Source of the DNA: an uncultured Acidobacteriota bacterium
GTDB lineage: Bacteria > Acidobacteriota > Thermoanaerobaculia > Gp7-AA8
Length of the DNA: 14,170 nucleotides
Direction: 5' to 3'
Assembly (NCBI GenBank): GCA_946887105.1
Contig: CAMPKJ010000114.1
Location: 1 to 14,170 of the forward strand
The notes below the pieces were generated by a model. The model saw nothing but the letters and a program-made list of their open reading frames with translations, was not told where the DNA came from and did no database searches. Made by a program: the position numbers and the translations under genes. Position 1 is the first letter of the stretch, and every line of letters begins with the position of its first letter. Positions 6,696 to 14,170 of this stretch are shown in pieces.

Positions 6696-7754
6696 TTACC
6701 CGCACAGGCGGCGCAGGGCGGCGGGAATCTGCGTCAGCGACAGCACCTCGTCGACCGCACCGGTACGGATCGCCTCGGCCGGCATCCCGAAGATGATCGC
6801 GCTCTCCGACGACTCGGCGATGGTGCGCCCTCCCCGCTCGCGGACGCCGCGGACCGCATCCGCACCGTCGTCGCCCATGCCGGTGAGGATCACCGCGATC
6901 AGGCGCTCGCGGCAGGCCATGCTGGCCGTGTTGATCAGGCGATCGACCGACGGCGCGTACAGGTCGCCGTCGGATGCGGGAAAGACGCGCAGCTGCAATC
7001 CTTCCGCGATCCGGCGCACTTCGCTCTGCACGCCGCCCGGCGCGATGTAGACCTTGCCCGCTTCGAGCATCTCGCCGTCGCGTCCCTCGCGCACCTCGAA
7101 TGGCGTGAGCTTGTTCACGCGCTCGGCGAAGAGGCGCGTGAACGTCGGCGGCATGTGTTGCGCGACCACGAACGGCACCGGCATGCGCGGCAGCGACTGG
7201 AAGAGGTGCTGCAACGCGGGCGGTCCGCCGGTCGAGCATCCGATGGCCACGAGCTCGATCCCCTTCGGACAGACGTCAGGCGCCGGCACGACCGTTTCGA
7301 CCTCGTCGTGCTCCTTCACCCGCTTGCTGAGGTTCTCCATCCGCACCTGCGCGGTCTGCAGAACCTTCGCGACCAGATCGCGCTGGATTTCCTCGAGACG
7401 CGGCGAGACGCGCCCTCCCGGCTTGGCGATGAAGTCGAGCGCACCGAGCTCGAGTGCCTTGAAGACACTGCGATCGCTGGCGCGCGAGGAGACGGCGATG
7501 ACGGCCGTGGGCAGGTTCACCATCAGCCAGCGCAGGAACGCAAAGCCGTCCATGATCGGCATCTCGAGATCGAGCGTGATGACATCCGGACGATGCTTCA
7601 TCACCTGCTTGATCCCATCCTCCCCATTGACCGCGGTGCCGACCACGCTGATGCCGGGATCGGTCTCGAGCATGCGCGTCAGCGTGACCCGGTTGTAGGC
7701 CGAGTCATCGATCACGAGCGCGCGAATGGGAGGGGGCGCCGACACTGCGCGCAT
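6696..7754 (-). CDS. cheB: Protein-glutamate methylesterase CheB
   Basis: This is a full-length (352 residues) two-domain CheB. The receiver domain (about 10-130) has D16-D17, phosphoacceptor D62 in DLEMPIMDG, S89 and K111. A linker (about 131-163) leads to the methylesterase domain (about 165-350). Its catalytic triad is S174 in GCSTGG, H200 in QHMPP and D296 in GMGDDG, each exactly ten positions beyond the E. coli residues. CheB removes methyl groups from receptor glutamates (and deamidates glutamines), resetting chemotaxis-type signalling. No receptor, CheR, CheA or CheW gene is in view. The gene is followed by the GAF protein and CheY-like regulator. The start ATG 7754 has a poor ribosome site. 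It may belong to a chemosensory system whose other genes lie elsewhere, or to one used for non-motility control. Confidence 0.96.
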   Translation of the reverse strand: MRAVSAPPPIRALVIDDSAYNRVTLTRMLETDPGISVVGTAVNGEDGIKQVMKHRPDVITLDLEMPIMDGFAFLRWLMVNLPTAVIAVSSRASDRSVFKALELGALDFIAKPGGRVSPRLEEIQRDLVAKVLQTAQVRMENLSKRVKEHDEVETVVPAPDVCPKGIELVAIGCSTGGPPALQHLFQSLPRMPVPFVVAQHMPPTFTRLFAERVNKLTPFEVREGRDGEMLEAGKVYIAPGGVQSEVRRIAEGLQLRVFPASDGDLYAPSVDRLINTASMACRERLIAVILTGMGDDGADAVRGVRERGGRTIAESSESAIIFGMPAEAIRTGAVDEVLSLTQIPAALRRLCG

Positions 7755-7764
7755 TCTATTCGGA

Positions 7765-7796
7765 GTCGCAAAGGCTCAATGTCGCAAAGTCTCAAA
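7765..7796. repeat. Tandem 16-bp imperfect direct repeat
   Basis: GTCGCAAAGGCTCAAT (7765-7780) is followed directly by GTCGCAAAGTCTCAAA (7781-7796); 14 of 16 bases are identical. The second copy is also the left arm of the neighbouring inverted repeat. It lies just upstream of the cheB start codon, within its probable leader or promoter region. Confidence 0.8.
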
Positions 7797-7830
7797 GGAG
7801 TGGCCGGCGAGCTCTTTGAGACTTTGCGAC
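7781..7830. repeat. Perfect 17-bp inverted repeat between the MMPL gene and cheB
   Basis: The left arm GTCGCAAAGTCTCAAAG (7781-7797) and right arm CTTTGAGACTTTGCGAC (7814-7830) are perfect reverse complements around a 16-base centre (GAGTGGCCGGCGAGCT). An extra partial unit TCTGCGAC follows the right arm (7831-7838), mirroring the extra copy on the left, so the element is nested. As RNA it would form a strong hairpin after the MMPL stop at 7840, but no T run follows on either strand. It may be a Rho-independent-like barrier, an mRNA-stabilising stem, or a dispersed intergenic repeat. Confidence 0.85.
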
Positions 7831-7839
7831 TCTGCGACT

Positions 7840-10386
7840 TCACTCCGGCGGCGGCTCGCCGAGCATCGAGGCGTGCGCGTGCCGGAACTTTCCGGTGCTG
7901 AGCAGCGCCGGGAGGAGCGAGATGGAGGCGAGGCAGCTCAGCGCCACGCCGAACACCGACGCGAATCCGAGGGAGCGCACGCCGGGGTAGTGCGAGATGG
8001 CGAAGGATGCGAAGCCGACGATGGACATCATCGCCGCGAGCGTGACCGCCCTGGCCGTCTCCTCGGCATTCTCATGGAAACGATCGGGCGCCTCGTCGTA
8101 GCGCTGGAGCATGTACACCGCGTAATCGGTCGCCGTGCCCACCAGCATCAGTCCGACGAAGATGTTCATGAAGTTGAACTCGAGCTCGAACGTGGCCATG
8201 AAGCCGAGCATGCACGTGCAACCCGCGACGAACGGCACGAACACGAGGCAGGCGCGCGAGAACGAGCGGAAGCCGATCCACAAGAGGACGAACACGACCA
8301 GGAACCCGATCGTGCTGGCGCGGATGGCGTCGTAGCGGACGATCGTGCGCAATGTCTGCGAGACGAGATTCACGCCCGTCAGCGCGCCTTCCGGATGATC
8401 GCGGCGGAACTTCTGCAGTTCCTCCGGCAGGAAACGGGGCCATGTTCCCGTGGTCGGATAGAGATAGACGATCGACATGTAGCCGTTGGGCGTCTTCTTC
8501 ATGAAGCGCTGCACGCTGTCGGCGAGGCCGAGGCGTTCCAGCGTTTCGATGGTCAGCGGCTCGCGCTGCGCGAGCGCCTCTTCGAAGAGCGGCAGGAAGT
8601 GGTCGTACGCACTCTCGCGAAATCCGTTGTCGACCAGCGCCTGCCGGAACGTGCGCTCGATGCGCGCGAACGAAAACGCGTCGCCCGCGCCCGCTTCGAG
8701 CCGCTGGATCGTTCGCAGCTGCTGTGTCTCGCTCGGAAGGAACGTGGCGATCGACTGATACGAGCCGATGATCTTCTGCTGTGCGATCCGTTCGAGATCG
8801 GGCAGCGCCAGCTCCGTTTTCGCGATCGCCTCGCTGGCCGTCTTCCCGCGGACGCCGTACATCATGAATTCGAACGACTGCCCGAACTTCTCCGTGACCA
8901 CGTTCTGCAGGCGGATGCCTTCATTGCCCTTCGAGCGAAGGTTCTGGATGTTGTCGCTGAAGCGCACGCGCGTCGCGGCGATGCCGGCCACGATCACGAG
9001 AATCAGCCATCCGACGATCACCGCGCGCGGACGCGCCAGGCTGAATCTCAGGATCGGCGTCGAGCCGACCGAGTGCACCCGCACGATGCGTTTGCCTTCG
9101 CGGCGGCGCTCGATGACCACCACCAGCGCGGGCAGCACGAACACGACCGCGACCAGGAACACCATGATGCCGGTGCCGGTCAGGAAGCCGAGCTGCGTCA
9201 TGCCGCGGAAGTCGGTGGCCAGGAACGCGTAGAACGTCGCCGCGGTGGTGACGGCGCCGACGATCACGCCCGGCAGCGCGTGACGCATGAAGGTGCGCAC
9301 CGCTTCGACGAGAGACGCGCCGCGATTGCGCTCGTCGGCGTAGCGCTCGTAAACGATGGTCATGAAGTCGACGCCCAGTCCGGCCAGCAGCGCGGCGAAA
9401 CCGGTGCTGGCCGCGGAAAGCGTGCCGAACGTCAACGCGCCGATCGCGAACGTGATGATGATGGCCACGGCCATCGGGACCGCGGCGTACAGCAGCGACG
9501 ACGGCCGGCGGTACGCGTAGAGGTAGAGCAACAGCACGCCGAGGAAGGAGGTGATGCTGTTGAGCGCCAGGTCCTGACGGATGATCTTCTCGTCGGCGCC
9601 CGCGATCGCGTAGCCGCCCGTGTACCCGATGGTGGGCAGCGCGACGCCGGGATGCGCCTTGCGGAACTCCGCCATGGCCTGATCGACGATCGCGTGCGTC
9701 TCGTTCATCACCGCGCGGCTGAACGGCAGGTCCTGCGCCGCCTTCTTCGGCTTGGCGATGATCACCGCTGCGGTCTGATCGGTGGAGACGTAGTACCCGC
9801 TGGAGAAATCGGCGTTCAGGCCGCCGCCGGCGCGCTTCAGCTTTTCGAGATAGACCGGCAGTAGGTTGAATGGATCGACGCGCACGAGCTGCTTCGCGAC
9901 CGTCGACTGCGGCGTCTGCAGCAGCGTGCGGTTGCGTTCGACCGATTCGCGGATCGCCTCGTCCGTGAGCTTCGCCGCCACCGCATCGAGCTGCTCGGGT
10001 GTGAGCACGAGCATCGAGTACGGCAGCACCTTGTCGATGACCGTGAGCGGATCGGGGATGCGCCAGGTGGCGTTCTCGATCTGCCCGGACGCGCGCAGCC
10101 GCTCGCCGATGCCGTCGATGAGCGGACCGTACGCCGCCGGCTCGGCACCCTTCGGAAACTCGAGCACGATCACGTGAAAATCGAGCGTGCCGGTCTCGGT
10201 GATGATGTCGCGGAACTCGTTGACCTCGCGATTGTTCTGCGGGACGAGCTTGAGCACGTCCGGGTCGAGTTTCATCCGCGACGCGATCGCGCCGGCGGCG
10301 GCAACGACCACCACGGTCACGAGGATGATCGCCCAGGGGCGGCGCAGGACGAGATCGGTGATGCGATCGATGAGACGGGCAATCAA
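7840..10386 (-). CDS. MMPL/RND-superfamily exporter
   Basis: This 848-residue inner-membrane transporter has the duplicated RND layout. It shows TM1 (about 18-36), a large periplasmic loop (about 38-275), five TMs (about 276-428), TM7 (about 453-472), a second large loop (about 474-690) and five more TMs (about 690-832). The paired signature segments GLGVDFMTIVYERY (336-349) and GTATDYAVYMLQRY (750-763) carry the Asp residues (D340, D754) expected in proton-driven MMPL proteins on TM4 and TM10. Such proteins move lipids or other hydrophobic molecules. HpnN-type hopanoid exporters have similar size, but nothing here proves the substrate. The start is probably TTG 10386 with no ribosome site, since no ATG or GTG occurs before TM1. 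It lies 31 bases after the cysteine desulfurase gene, with which it may be co-transcribed. Confidence 0.88.
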   Translation of the reverse strand: MIARLIDRITDLVLRRPWAIILVTVVVVAAAGAIASRMKLDPDVLKLVPQNNREVNEFRDIITETGTLDFHVIVLEFPKGAEPAAYGPLIDGIGERLRASGQIENATWRIPDPLTVIDKVLPYSMLVLTPEQLDAVAAKLTDEAIRESVERNRTLLQTPQSTVAKQLVRVDPFNLLPVYLEKLKRAGGGLNADFSSGYYVSTDQTAAVIIAKPKKAAQDLPFSRAVMNETHAIVDQAMAEFRKAHPGVALPTIGYTGGYAIAGADEKIIRQDLALNSITSFLGVLLLYLYAYRRPSSLLYAAVPMAVAIIITFAIGALTFGTLSAASTGFAALLAGLGVDFMTIVYERYADERNRGASLVEAVRTFMRHALPGVIVGAVTTAATFYAFLATDFRGMTQLGFLTGTGIMVFLVAVVFVLPALVVVIERRREGKRIVRVHSVGSTPILRFSLARPRAVIVGWLILVIVAGIAATRVRFSDNIQNLRSKGNEGIRLQNVVTEKFGQSFEFMMYGVRGKTASEAIAKTELALPDLERIAQQKIIGSYQSIATFLPSETQQLRTIQRLEAGAGDAFSFARIERTFRQALVDNGFRESAYDHFLPLFEEALAQREPLTIETLERLGLADSVQRFMKKTPNGYMSIVYLYPTTGTWPRFLPEELQKFRRDHPEGALTGVNLVSQTLRTIVRYDAIRASTIGFLVVFVLLWIGFRSFSRACLVFVPFVAGCTCMLGFMATFELEFNFMNIFVGLMLVGTATDYAVYMLQRYDEAPDRFHENAEETARAVTLAAMMSIVGFASFAISHYPGVRSLGFASVFGVALSCLASISLLPALLSTGKFRHAHASMLGEPPPE

Positions 10387-10397
10387 AACGGGGCGTA

Positions 10398-10406
10398 TCT
10401 ATACCA
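10398..10406 (-). promoter_or_regulatory. Candidate extended -10 element before the MMPL gene
   Basis: TGGTATAGA on the minus strand fits TGnTAtaaT in seven of the eight specified positions. It ends 11 bases before the TTG start at 10386, so transcription would begin within a few bases of the start codon. That would explain the lack of a Shine-Dalgarno sequence (leaderless mRNA). No good -35 box was seen. Confidence 0.3.
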
Positions 10407-10417
10407 CGCGCCCCGCG

Positions 10418-11521
10418 TCACGCACGCCTGCAGCGCGGCACGAGCTCGCGCAGCAGTTCCGCGACGCGATCGATTTCCTCTTCGGTGGTGAAGCGGCTCA
10501 GCGAGAAGCGCACCGTCGATTTCGCCTCGTCCGGCGTGAGTCCCATCGCCAGCAGCACCGGACTCGGCTCGACCCGTCCCGACGAACAGGCGGAGCCGGT
10601 CGACACCGCCACGCCGGAGAGGTCGAGCGCGATCACCAGACCTTCCCCATCGACGCCGTCGAACGTGATGTTGCTCGTGTTCGGCAGCCGCGGCACGTCC
10701 GCGCCATTCACGAAACCTTCGACTCGTGATTCGAGCCGGTCGCGCAGTGCCGCGATCTGCGCCGACGCCGAAGGCAACGCCGCCGCCGCACCGAACGCGG
10801 CCGCGAGCGGTACGTTCTCCGTCCCCGCGCGCCGCCGCCGCTCCTGCGCGCCGCCGACGATGTGCGCGCTCATGGCCAGCCCGCGCCGCACGAACAGCGC
10901 GCCGATTCCCTTCGGCGCGTGCATCTTGTGCGCGGAGAGCGACAGCGTGTCGCAGCCGATGTCCGCGACGCTGACGCCGATCTTCCCCGCCGCCTGCACC
11001 GCGTCGACGTGAAAGTGCACGCCGCGCTCGCGGGAGGCGCGCCCGATCGCGCCGACCGGCTGGACGACTCCGGTCTCGTTGTTCGCCATCATCACCGTGA
11101 CGAGCTTCGTCTCCGTTCGCATCGCATCGATGACCGCATCGGCATCGACGAGTCCGCTGCGCGACGGCATCACGCGCGTGACTTCATGCCCGCGCTGCTC
11201 GAGCGCGCGCACGGCCTCGGCGACCGACGGATGCTCGATGGCGCTTGTCACGATATGGGAACGACCCTCGTGCGGGATGGCTCCAAAAATGGCGGCATTG
11301 TTAGACTCGGTCCCGCCGCTGGTGAAGACGAGCTCCCGCGCGGTGGTGCCGATCAGCCGCGCCACCGACTCGCGCGCGTCTTCGATCACGCGACGAGCAG
11401 CCTGGCCTTCCTTATGAATGGACGAGGCATTACCAAAGACGTCGCGCAGCGAAGTGTCGAGGACACGCATCACGTCCGGATGGATCGCCGTCGTGGCGTT
11501 GTTGTCGAGATAGATCCGCAT
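10418..11521 (-). CDS. Cysteine desulfurase (NifS/IscS class)
   Basis: This 367-residue PLP enzyme converts cysteine to alanine and a protein-bound persulfide, supplying sulfur for Fe-S clusters and thiolated tRNA. Seen in order are YLDNNATT (4-11), TSGGTESNN (67-75, phosphate binding), H97 in SAIEHPSV (stacks on PLP), NNETGV (147-152), D173 in VDAVQAAGK, the Schiff-base lysine K199 in SAHKMHAPKG, and the sulfur-accepting C312 in STGSACSSG. Length and the SACSSG loop place it in class I (NifS/IscS-like). Whether it is NifS or IscS cannot be decided because no scaffold (IscU/NifU) or regulator gene is adjacent. The start ATG 11521 is fixed by the family's MRIYLDNNATT beginning. It may serve the Fe-S proteins encoded further along, but so would any general enzyme. 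It is divergent from the VWFA gene. Confidence 0.95.
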   Translation of the reverse strand: MRIYLDNNATTAIHPDVMRVLDTSLRDVFGNASSIHKEGQAARRVIEDARESVARLIGTTARELVFTSGGTESNNAAIFGAIPHEGRSHIVTSAIEHPSVAEAVRALEQRGHEVTRVMPSRSGLVDADAVIDAMRTETKLVTVMMANNETGVVQPVGAIGRASRERGVHFHVDAVQAAGKIGVSVADIGCDTLSLSAHKMHAPKGIGALFVRRGLAMSAHIVGGAQERRRRAGTENVPLAAAFGAAAALPSASAQIAALRDRLESRVEGFVNGADVPRLPNTSNITFDGVDGEGLVIALDLSGVAVSTGSACSSGRVEPSPVLLAMGLTPDEAKSTVRFSLSRFTTEEEIDRVAELLRELVPRCRRA

Positions 11522-11536
11522 CACACCAGGGCCACT
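11522..11536. promoter_or_regulatory. 15-base divergent start region between cysteine desulfurase and the GWxTD/VWFA gene
   Basis: Only these 15 bases separate the two start codons, so each promoter must lie inside the other gene's coding sequence. For the plus-strand gene an AGGG at 11528-11531 could serve as ribosome site. For the minus-strand gene a CATAGT (11534-11539) could be a -10 box, overlapping the plus-strand ATG. No -35 box supports either. Confidence 0.4.
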
Positions 11537-14167
11537 ATGATCCTTCGAGCGTTCGCCGTCGCGTTGTCGCTGGCTTCCGCCGCCGCCATTCTCGGTCAGG
11601 AAACCCAACCTCCCAAACTGCAATCGGAATTCGATCGCACCGACGCCATCCGCAAGCTCTCGAAGCGCGAGCGCAAGCAGCGCCTCGAGAAGCTGCCCGA
11701 GCGGCATCAGCAATTCGCCTCCGACGTCGAGCCGATCATGCTGCCGGCCGAGCTGGACATGTTCCTCTCGCTCGAAGGCGCCAACGCGCGCGACACGTTC
11801 GTCGAGGAGTTCTGGCGCCGCCGCGATCACGTGAATCGCACCACCGGCATGTTCAAGGACGCGTACTTCCGCCGCCTCGAACGTGCGAAGGAGCTCTTCA
11901 ACCACGTCAATACCGATCGCGCGCGGCTGTTCCTGCTGCACGGACCTCCCGCCGACGTGGTGCGCACGAACTGCCAGCGCCTCCTCCAGCCGATCGAGAT
12001 CTGGAAGTACGCGCACCTCCCCGGCCTCGGCCACGACGCGCGCCTGATGTTCTACAAGCCGCGCCACCAGGCGGATTACAAACTGTGGAGTCCGATCGGC
12101 GGCGCGGTCGCTCTCGCCGATCTGCTCATCGCCAAAGATTCGGTGTCGCAGCGAGGTCCCGAGGAATCGCGCGCGCGCGAGTCGCTCGTGCGGTCGAACA
12201 GTCCGTACTCGTATCTCAATCAGATCCAGCTGGCCTGTTCGGACAGCGGCGAGATCACCACCGCCATCACGAAAATGGTGCAGGCGCGCATCGATCTGCT
12301 GAAGCTGTTCGAGCCGCCGGAGCTGAATGCCGAGGACGTGCGCAAGATGCTGCGCTCGGTGATCATCGCCAATCCCGCCGCGCCGAAGCTCAGCACCGAG
12401 GTCAGCGTTGCCTTTCCGGCCAAAGACGGCAGCCGCACGGACGTGCAGATGATGCTGCTCGTGCCGCGCGAACAGCTCTCGCCCGCCGAGGTGGGCGGCG
12501 CCGAGGTCTACACGATCGACGTCTCGGGCGAGGTGCTGCGCGAGGGCGAGCTGTGGGAGAAGTATCGCTATCGCTTCGATTTCCCGGCCGAGACGGACGT
12601 GGAGAAGTTCCCGATCGTGATCGATCGCCTGCTGCGTCCCGCCGAATACCTCTCGCGCGTGAAGGTGACGGACGCGAACACGGGCGCCGAGGCGGTCGTC
12701 GAGACGCGGCTGAACGTGCCGGAGATCTTCGTTCCGGAGCCTGAGACCAAAGCCGAGGAACAGGTGGCGCAGCTCGCGTCGACATCCGTCCCGGCCGTGA
12801 CGTCGCTGCAGAAAGAGATCGTCACCTCGGTGCCGAAACTGCGCATCATCCCGCCGTCGGACGAGATCGTCAGCGGACTGCAGACCATCGAGACCATCAT
12901 CACCGGCGAAGGGATCAAAGGTGTCGAGTTCTGGATGGACGGCCGCAAGCTGGCCATCCGGCGCACGCCACCGTACTCGCTCGATCTCGATTTCGGCGAG
13001 GTCCCGCAGACGCGCCGCATCCGCGCGGTAGCGCTCGACGCGCGGGACCAGCCGCTCACCGGCGACGAGCTGACGGTCAACACCGGCACCGATCCGTTCC
13101 GCGTGCGCATCGTCTCGCCGCGCGTCGCTCCGCACCTCTCCGGCCCGACCCGCGTGGAACTGGACGTGAACGTTCCGGACGGCGACGAGCTGGCGTCGCT
13201 CGAGCTGTACTTCAACGAAACGCGCGTGGCCACGCTGTTCGACGCGCCGTTCGTGCAGACCGTCGACGTGCCGAAGACCGAGGGCGCCGCCTATCTGCGC
13301 GCCGTCGCGAAGTTGAAAGACTCCTCGGCGCCGCCCGTCGAAGACGTGGTGATCATCAACACGCCCGCCTACATGGAGGAGTTGAACGTCCACCTGGTCG
13401 AGCTGCCCACCACGGTGGTCGTGAACGGCAAGCCGGCCGACAAGCTCACCGCGTCCGCGTTCAAGGTGCTCGACGAAGGGCAGCCGGTGCCGATCGCGAA
13501 GTTCGATTATGTGAAGGACCTGCCGCTCTCGATCGGCCTGGCCATCGACAGCTCCGGCTCGATGATCTACCGCATGCAGGAGGCGCAGAAGGCGGGCGCG
13601 CAGTTCTTCGAGAACGTGATGCGCAAGGGCGACAAGGCGTTCGTGGTCGGCTTCGACAAGGAGCCGCAGATGATCCAGAAGTGGTCGACGAAGATCTCCG
13701 CGCTGCACGCCGGCCTGGCCCGTCTGCGCGCCGAGGAGACCACGGCCCTGCACGACGCGATCGTGTACGCGCTCTACAACTTCCAGGGCATCCGCGGCCA
13801 GAAGGCGCTGGTGCTGATCAGCGACGGCAAGGACACGGCCTCGAAGTTCACGTACGACCAGGCACTCGAGTACGCGCGCCGCTCCGGCGTGCCGATTTAC
13901 GGCATCGGGATCGGCATCAAGCCGAACGAAAACGACGTGCGCTACAAGCTCGACCGGATCTGCCGCGAGACCGGCGGCGCGACGTTCTACATCGATCAGG
14001 CGCGCGAACTGCAGCGGGTCTACGACGACATTCAGGCCGAGCTCCGTTCGCAATACGTCCTCGGCTTCTACCCCGCGGCGGATGTGAAGCCGGGGAGTAA
14101 GTGGCGCGAGGTGACCGTGCAGGTGACAGAAGGAAAGGCGAAGACGATCAAGGGGTACTTCCCATGA
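11537..14167 (+). CDS. Exported GWxTD-like plus VWFA-domain protein (acidobacterial type)
   Basis: This 876-residue protein has a signal peptide (about 1-20, MILRAFAVALSLASAAAILG). Residues about 65-230 resemble the GWxTD domain: FVEEFWRRRD (88-97), FKDAYFRRLERAKELF (106-121), then TDRARLFLLHGPP (126-138). The GW of the name motif is replaced by HV (HVNTD, 123-127). A middle part (about 280-400) is unassigned, and two Ig-like or Big-type beta segments follow (about 434-515 and 521-610). The C-terminal VWFA domain (about 660-845) has an intact metal site: D671-x-S673-x-S675, T736 and D763, with RSQYVLGFYPA (837-847) typical of the acidobacterial VWFA family. Such domains bind protein ligands through Mg2+, and the target is unknown. 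The protein is probably periplasmic or surface located. It ends with ATGA overlapping a following gene. No lipobox Cys is seen. Confidence 0.88.
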   Translation: MILRAFAVALSLASAAAILGQETQPPKLQSEFDRTDAIRKLSKRERKQRLEKLPERHQQFASDVEPIMLPAELDMFLSLEGANARDTFVEEFWRRRDHVNRTTGMFKDAYFRRLERAKELFNHVNTDRARLFLLHGPPADVVRTNCQRLLQPIEIWKYAHLPGLGHDARLMFYKPRHQADYKLWSPIGGAVALADLLIAKDSVSQRGPEESRARESLVRSNSPYSYLNQIQLACSDSGEITTAITKMVQARIDLLKLFEPPELNAEDVRKMLRSVIIANPAAPKLSTEVSVAFPAKDGSRTDVQMMLLVPREQLSPAEVGGAEVYTIDVSGEVLREGELWEKYRYRFDFPAETDVEKFPIVIDRLLRPAEYLSRVKVTDANTGAEAVVETRLNVPEIFVPEPETKAEEQVAQLASTSVPAVTSLQKEIVTSVPKLRIIPPSDEIVSGLQTIETIITGEGIKGVEFWMDGRKLAIRRTPPYSLDLDFGEVPQTRRIRAVALDARDQPLTGDELTVNTGTDPFRVRIVSPRVAPHLSGPTRVELDVNVPDGDELASLELYFNETRVATLFDAPFVQTVDVPKTEGAAYLRAVAKLKDSSAPPVEDVVIINTPAYMEELNVHLVELPTTVVVNGKPADKLTASAFKVLDEGQPVPIAKFDYVKDLPLSIGLAIDSSGSMIYRMQEAQKAGAQFFENVMRKGDKAFVVGFDKEPQMIQKWSTKISALHAGLARLRAEETTALHDAIVYALYNFQGIRGQKALVLISDGKDTASKFTYDQALEYARRSGVPIYGIGIGIKPNENDVRYKLDRICRETGGATFYIDQARELQRVYDDIQAELRSQYVLGFYPAADVKPGSKWREVTVQVTEGKAKTIKGYFP

Positions 14168-14170
14168 AGA
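14164..14170 (+). CDS. Probable start of the next gene (two codons visible)
   Basis: ATGAAGA begins inside the VWFA stop codon (ATGA overlap). An AGGGG ribosome site at 14151-14155 sits eight bases before the ATG, which is ideal spacing. Nothing of the product can be seen. If real, it is translationally coupled to the VWFA gene and part of the same operon. Confidence 0.5.

Noticed and set aside
6631..7239. N-terminal extension of the GAF protein over the cheB region.
   Set aside because: The added residues are Arg/Ala-rich and overlap the catalytic domain of cheB on the same strand in another frame. The coiled coil begins naturally at the ATG at 6630.
7726..9864. 712-codon open frame on the plus strand opposite the MMPL exporter.
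   Set aside because: The translation is almost entirely Arg, His, Glu, Asp and Ala repeats without domains, and the minus strand encodes a full 12-TM transporter. It is a composition shadow.
10862..11536. Plus-strand in-frame extension upstream of the VWFA gene, which would add 225 residues.
   Set aside because: It is antisense to the conserved cysteine desulfurase, and a signal peptide begins exactly at the ATG at 11537.
11522..14053. Very long open frame on the minus strand antisense to the VWFA gene, running in frame into the cysteine desulfurase.
   Set aside because: The translation is low-complexity, rich in Arg, His, Leu and Val with no recognisable domain, while the plus strand encodes a clear signal peptide and VWFA domain. 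GC-rich codon bias keeps this antisense frame free of stops. The desulfurase starts at its conserved N-terminus at 11521.

Overview
The window comes from a GC-rich bacterium, most likely a member of the Acidobacteriota. The best taxonomic clue is the last complete gene (11537-14167). It joins a GWxTD-like N-terminal region to a von Willebrand A domain of the type known as the VWFA-related acidobacterial domain. The assignment is an inference from domain types and base composition, not from a database comparison. Coding density is very high and no gap reaches 300 bases. I see no tRNA, rRNA, CRISPR array, transposase or phage gene.

All genes up to position 11521 are on the minus strand, so they read from right to left. 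From the left edge: the N-terminal part of a cytochrome b (1-437, cut by the edge), a Rieske iron-sulfur protein (468-1040), a membrane-anchored HEAT-repeat protein (1152-1994) and a four-cluster ferredoxin (1994-2467). These four look like one respiratory or quinol-oxidising module. The ferredoxin and HEAT genes are coupled by a TGATG overlap. A good sigma70-type promoter and a 30-bp dyad sit in front of the Rieske gene, so the quinol-oxidising core may be controlled separately from the ferredoxin/HEAT pair.

Next come a B12-binding-type radical SAM protein of unknown product (2493-4037) and a GT-C-type membrane glycosyltransferase (4116-5408). Then follow a single-domain CheY-like response regulator (5412-5795), a coiled-coil/GAF protein (5821-6630) and a CheB methylesterase (6696-7754). 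CheB, GAF, response regulator and glycosyltransferase are closely spaced in that transcription order and probably form an operon. No receptor, CheA, CheW or CheR is in view.

Before these (7840-10386) lies an MMPL/RND-type exporter, separated from cheB by an 85-base spacer that carries a perfect 17-bp inverted repeat flanked by related repeats. Upstream of the exporter is a cysteine desulfurase (10418-11521). Its start codon faces that of the plus-strand GWxTD/VWFA protein across only 15 bases. The window ends two codons into what is probably the next plus-strand gene, which overlaps the VWFA gene by ATGA.

The most interesting points are the ferredoxin-HEAT-Rieske-cytochrome b arrangement with its dyad-flanked promoter, a 21-bp motif repeated in front of the ferredoxin and radical SAM genes, the inverted-repeat element before cheB, and the 15-bp divergent start region.
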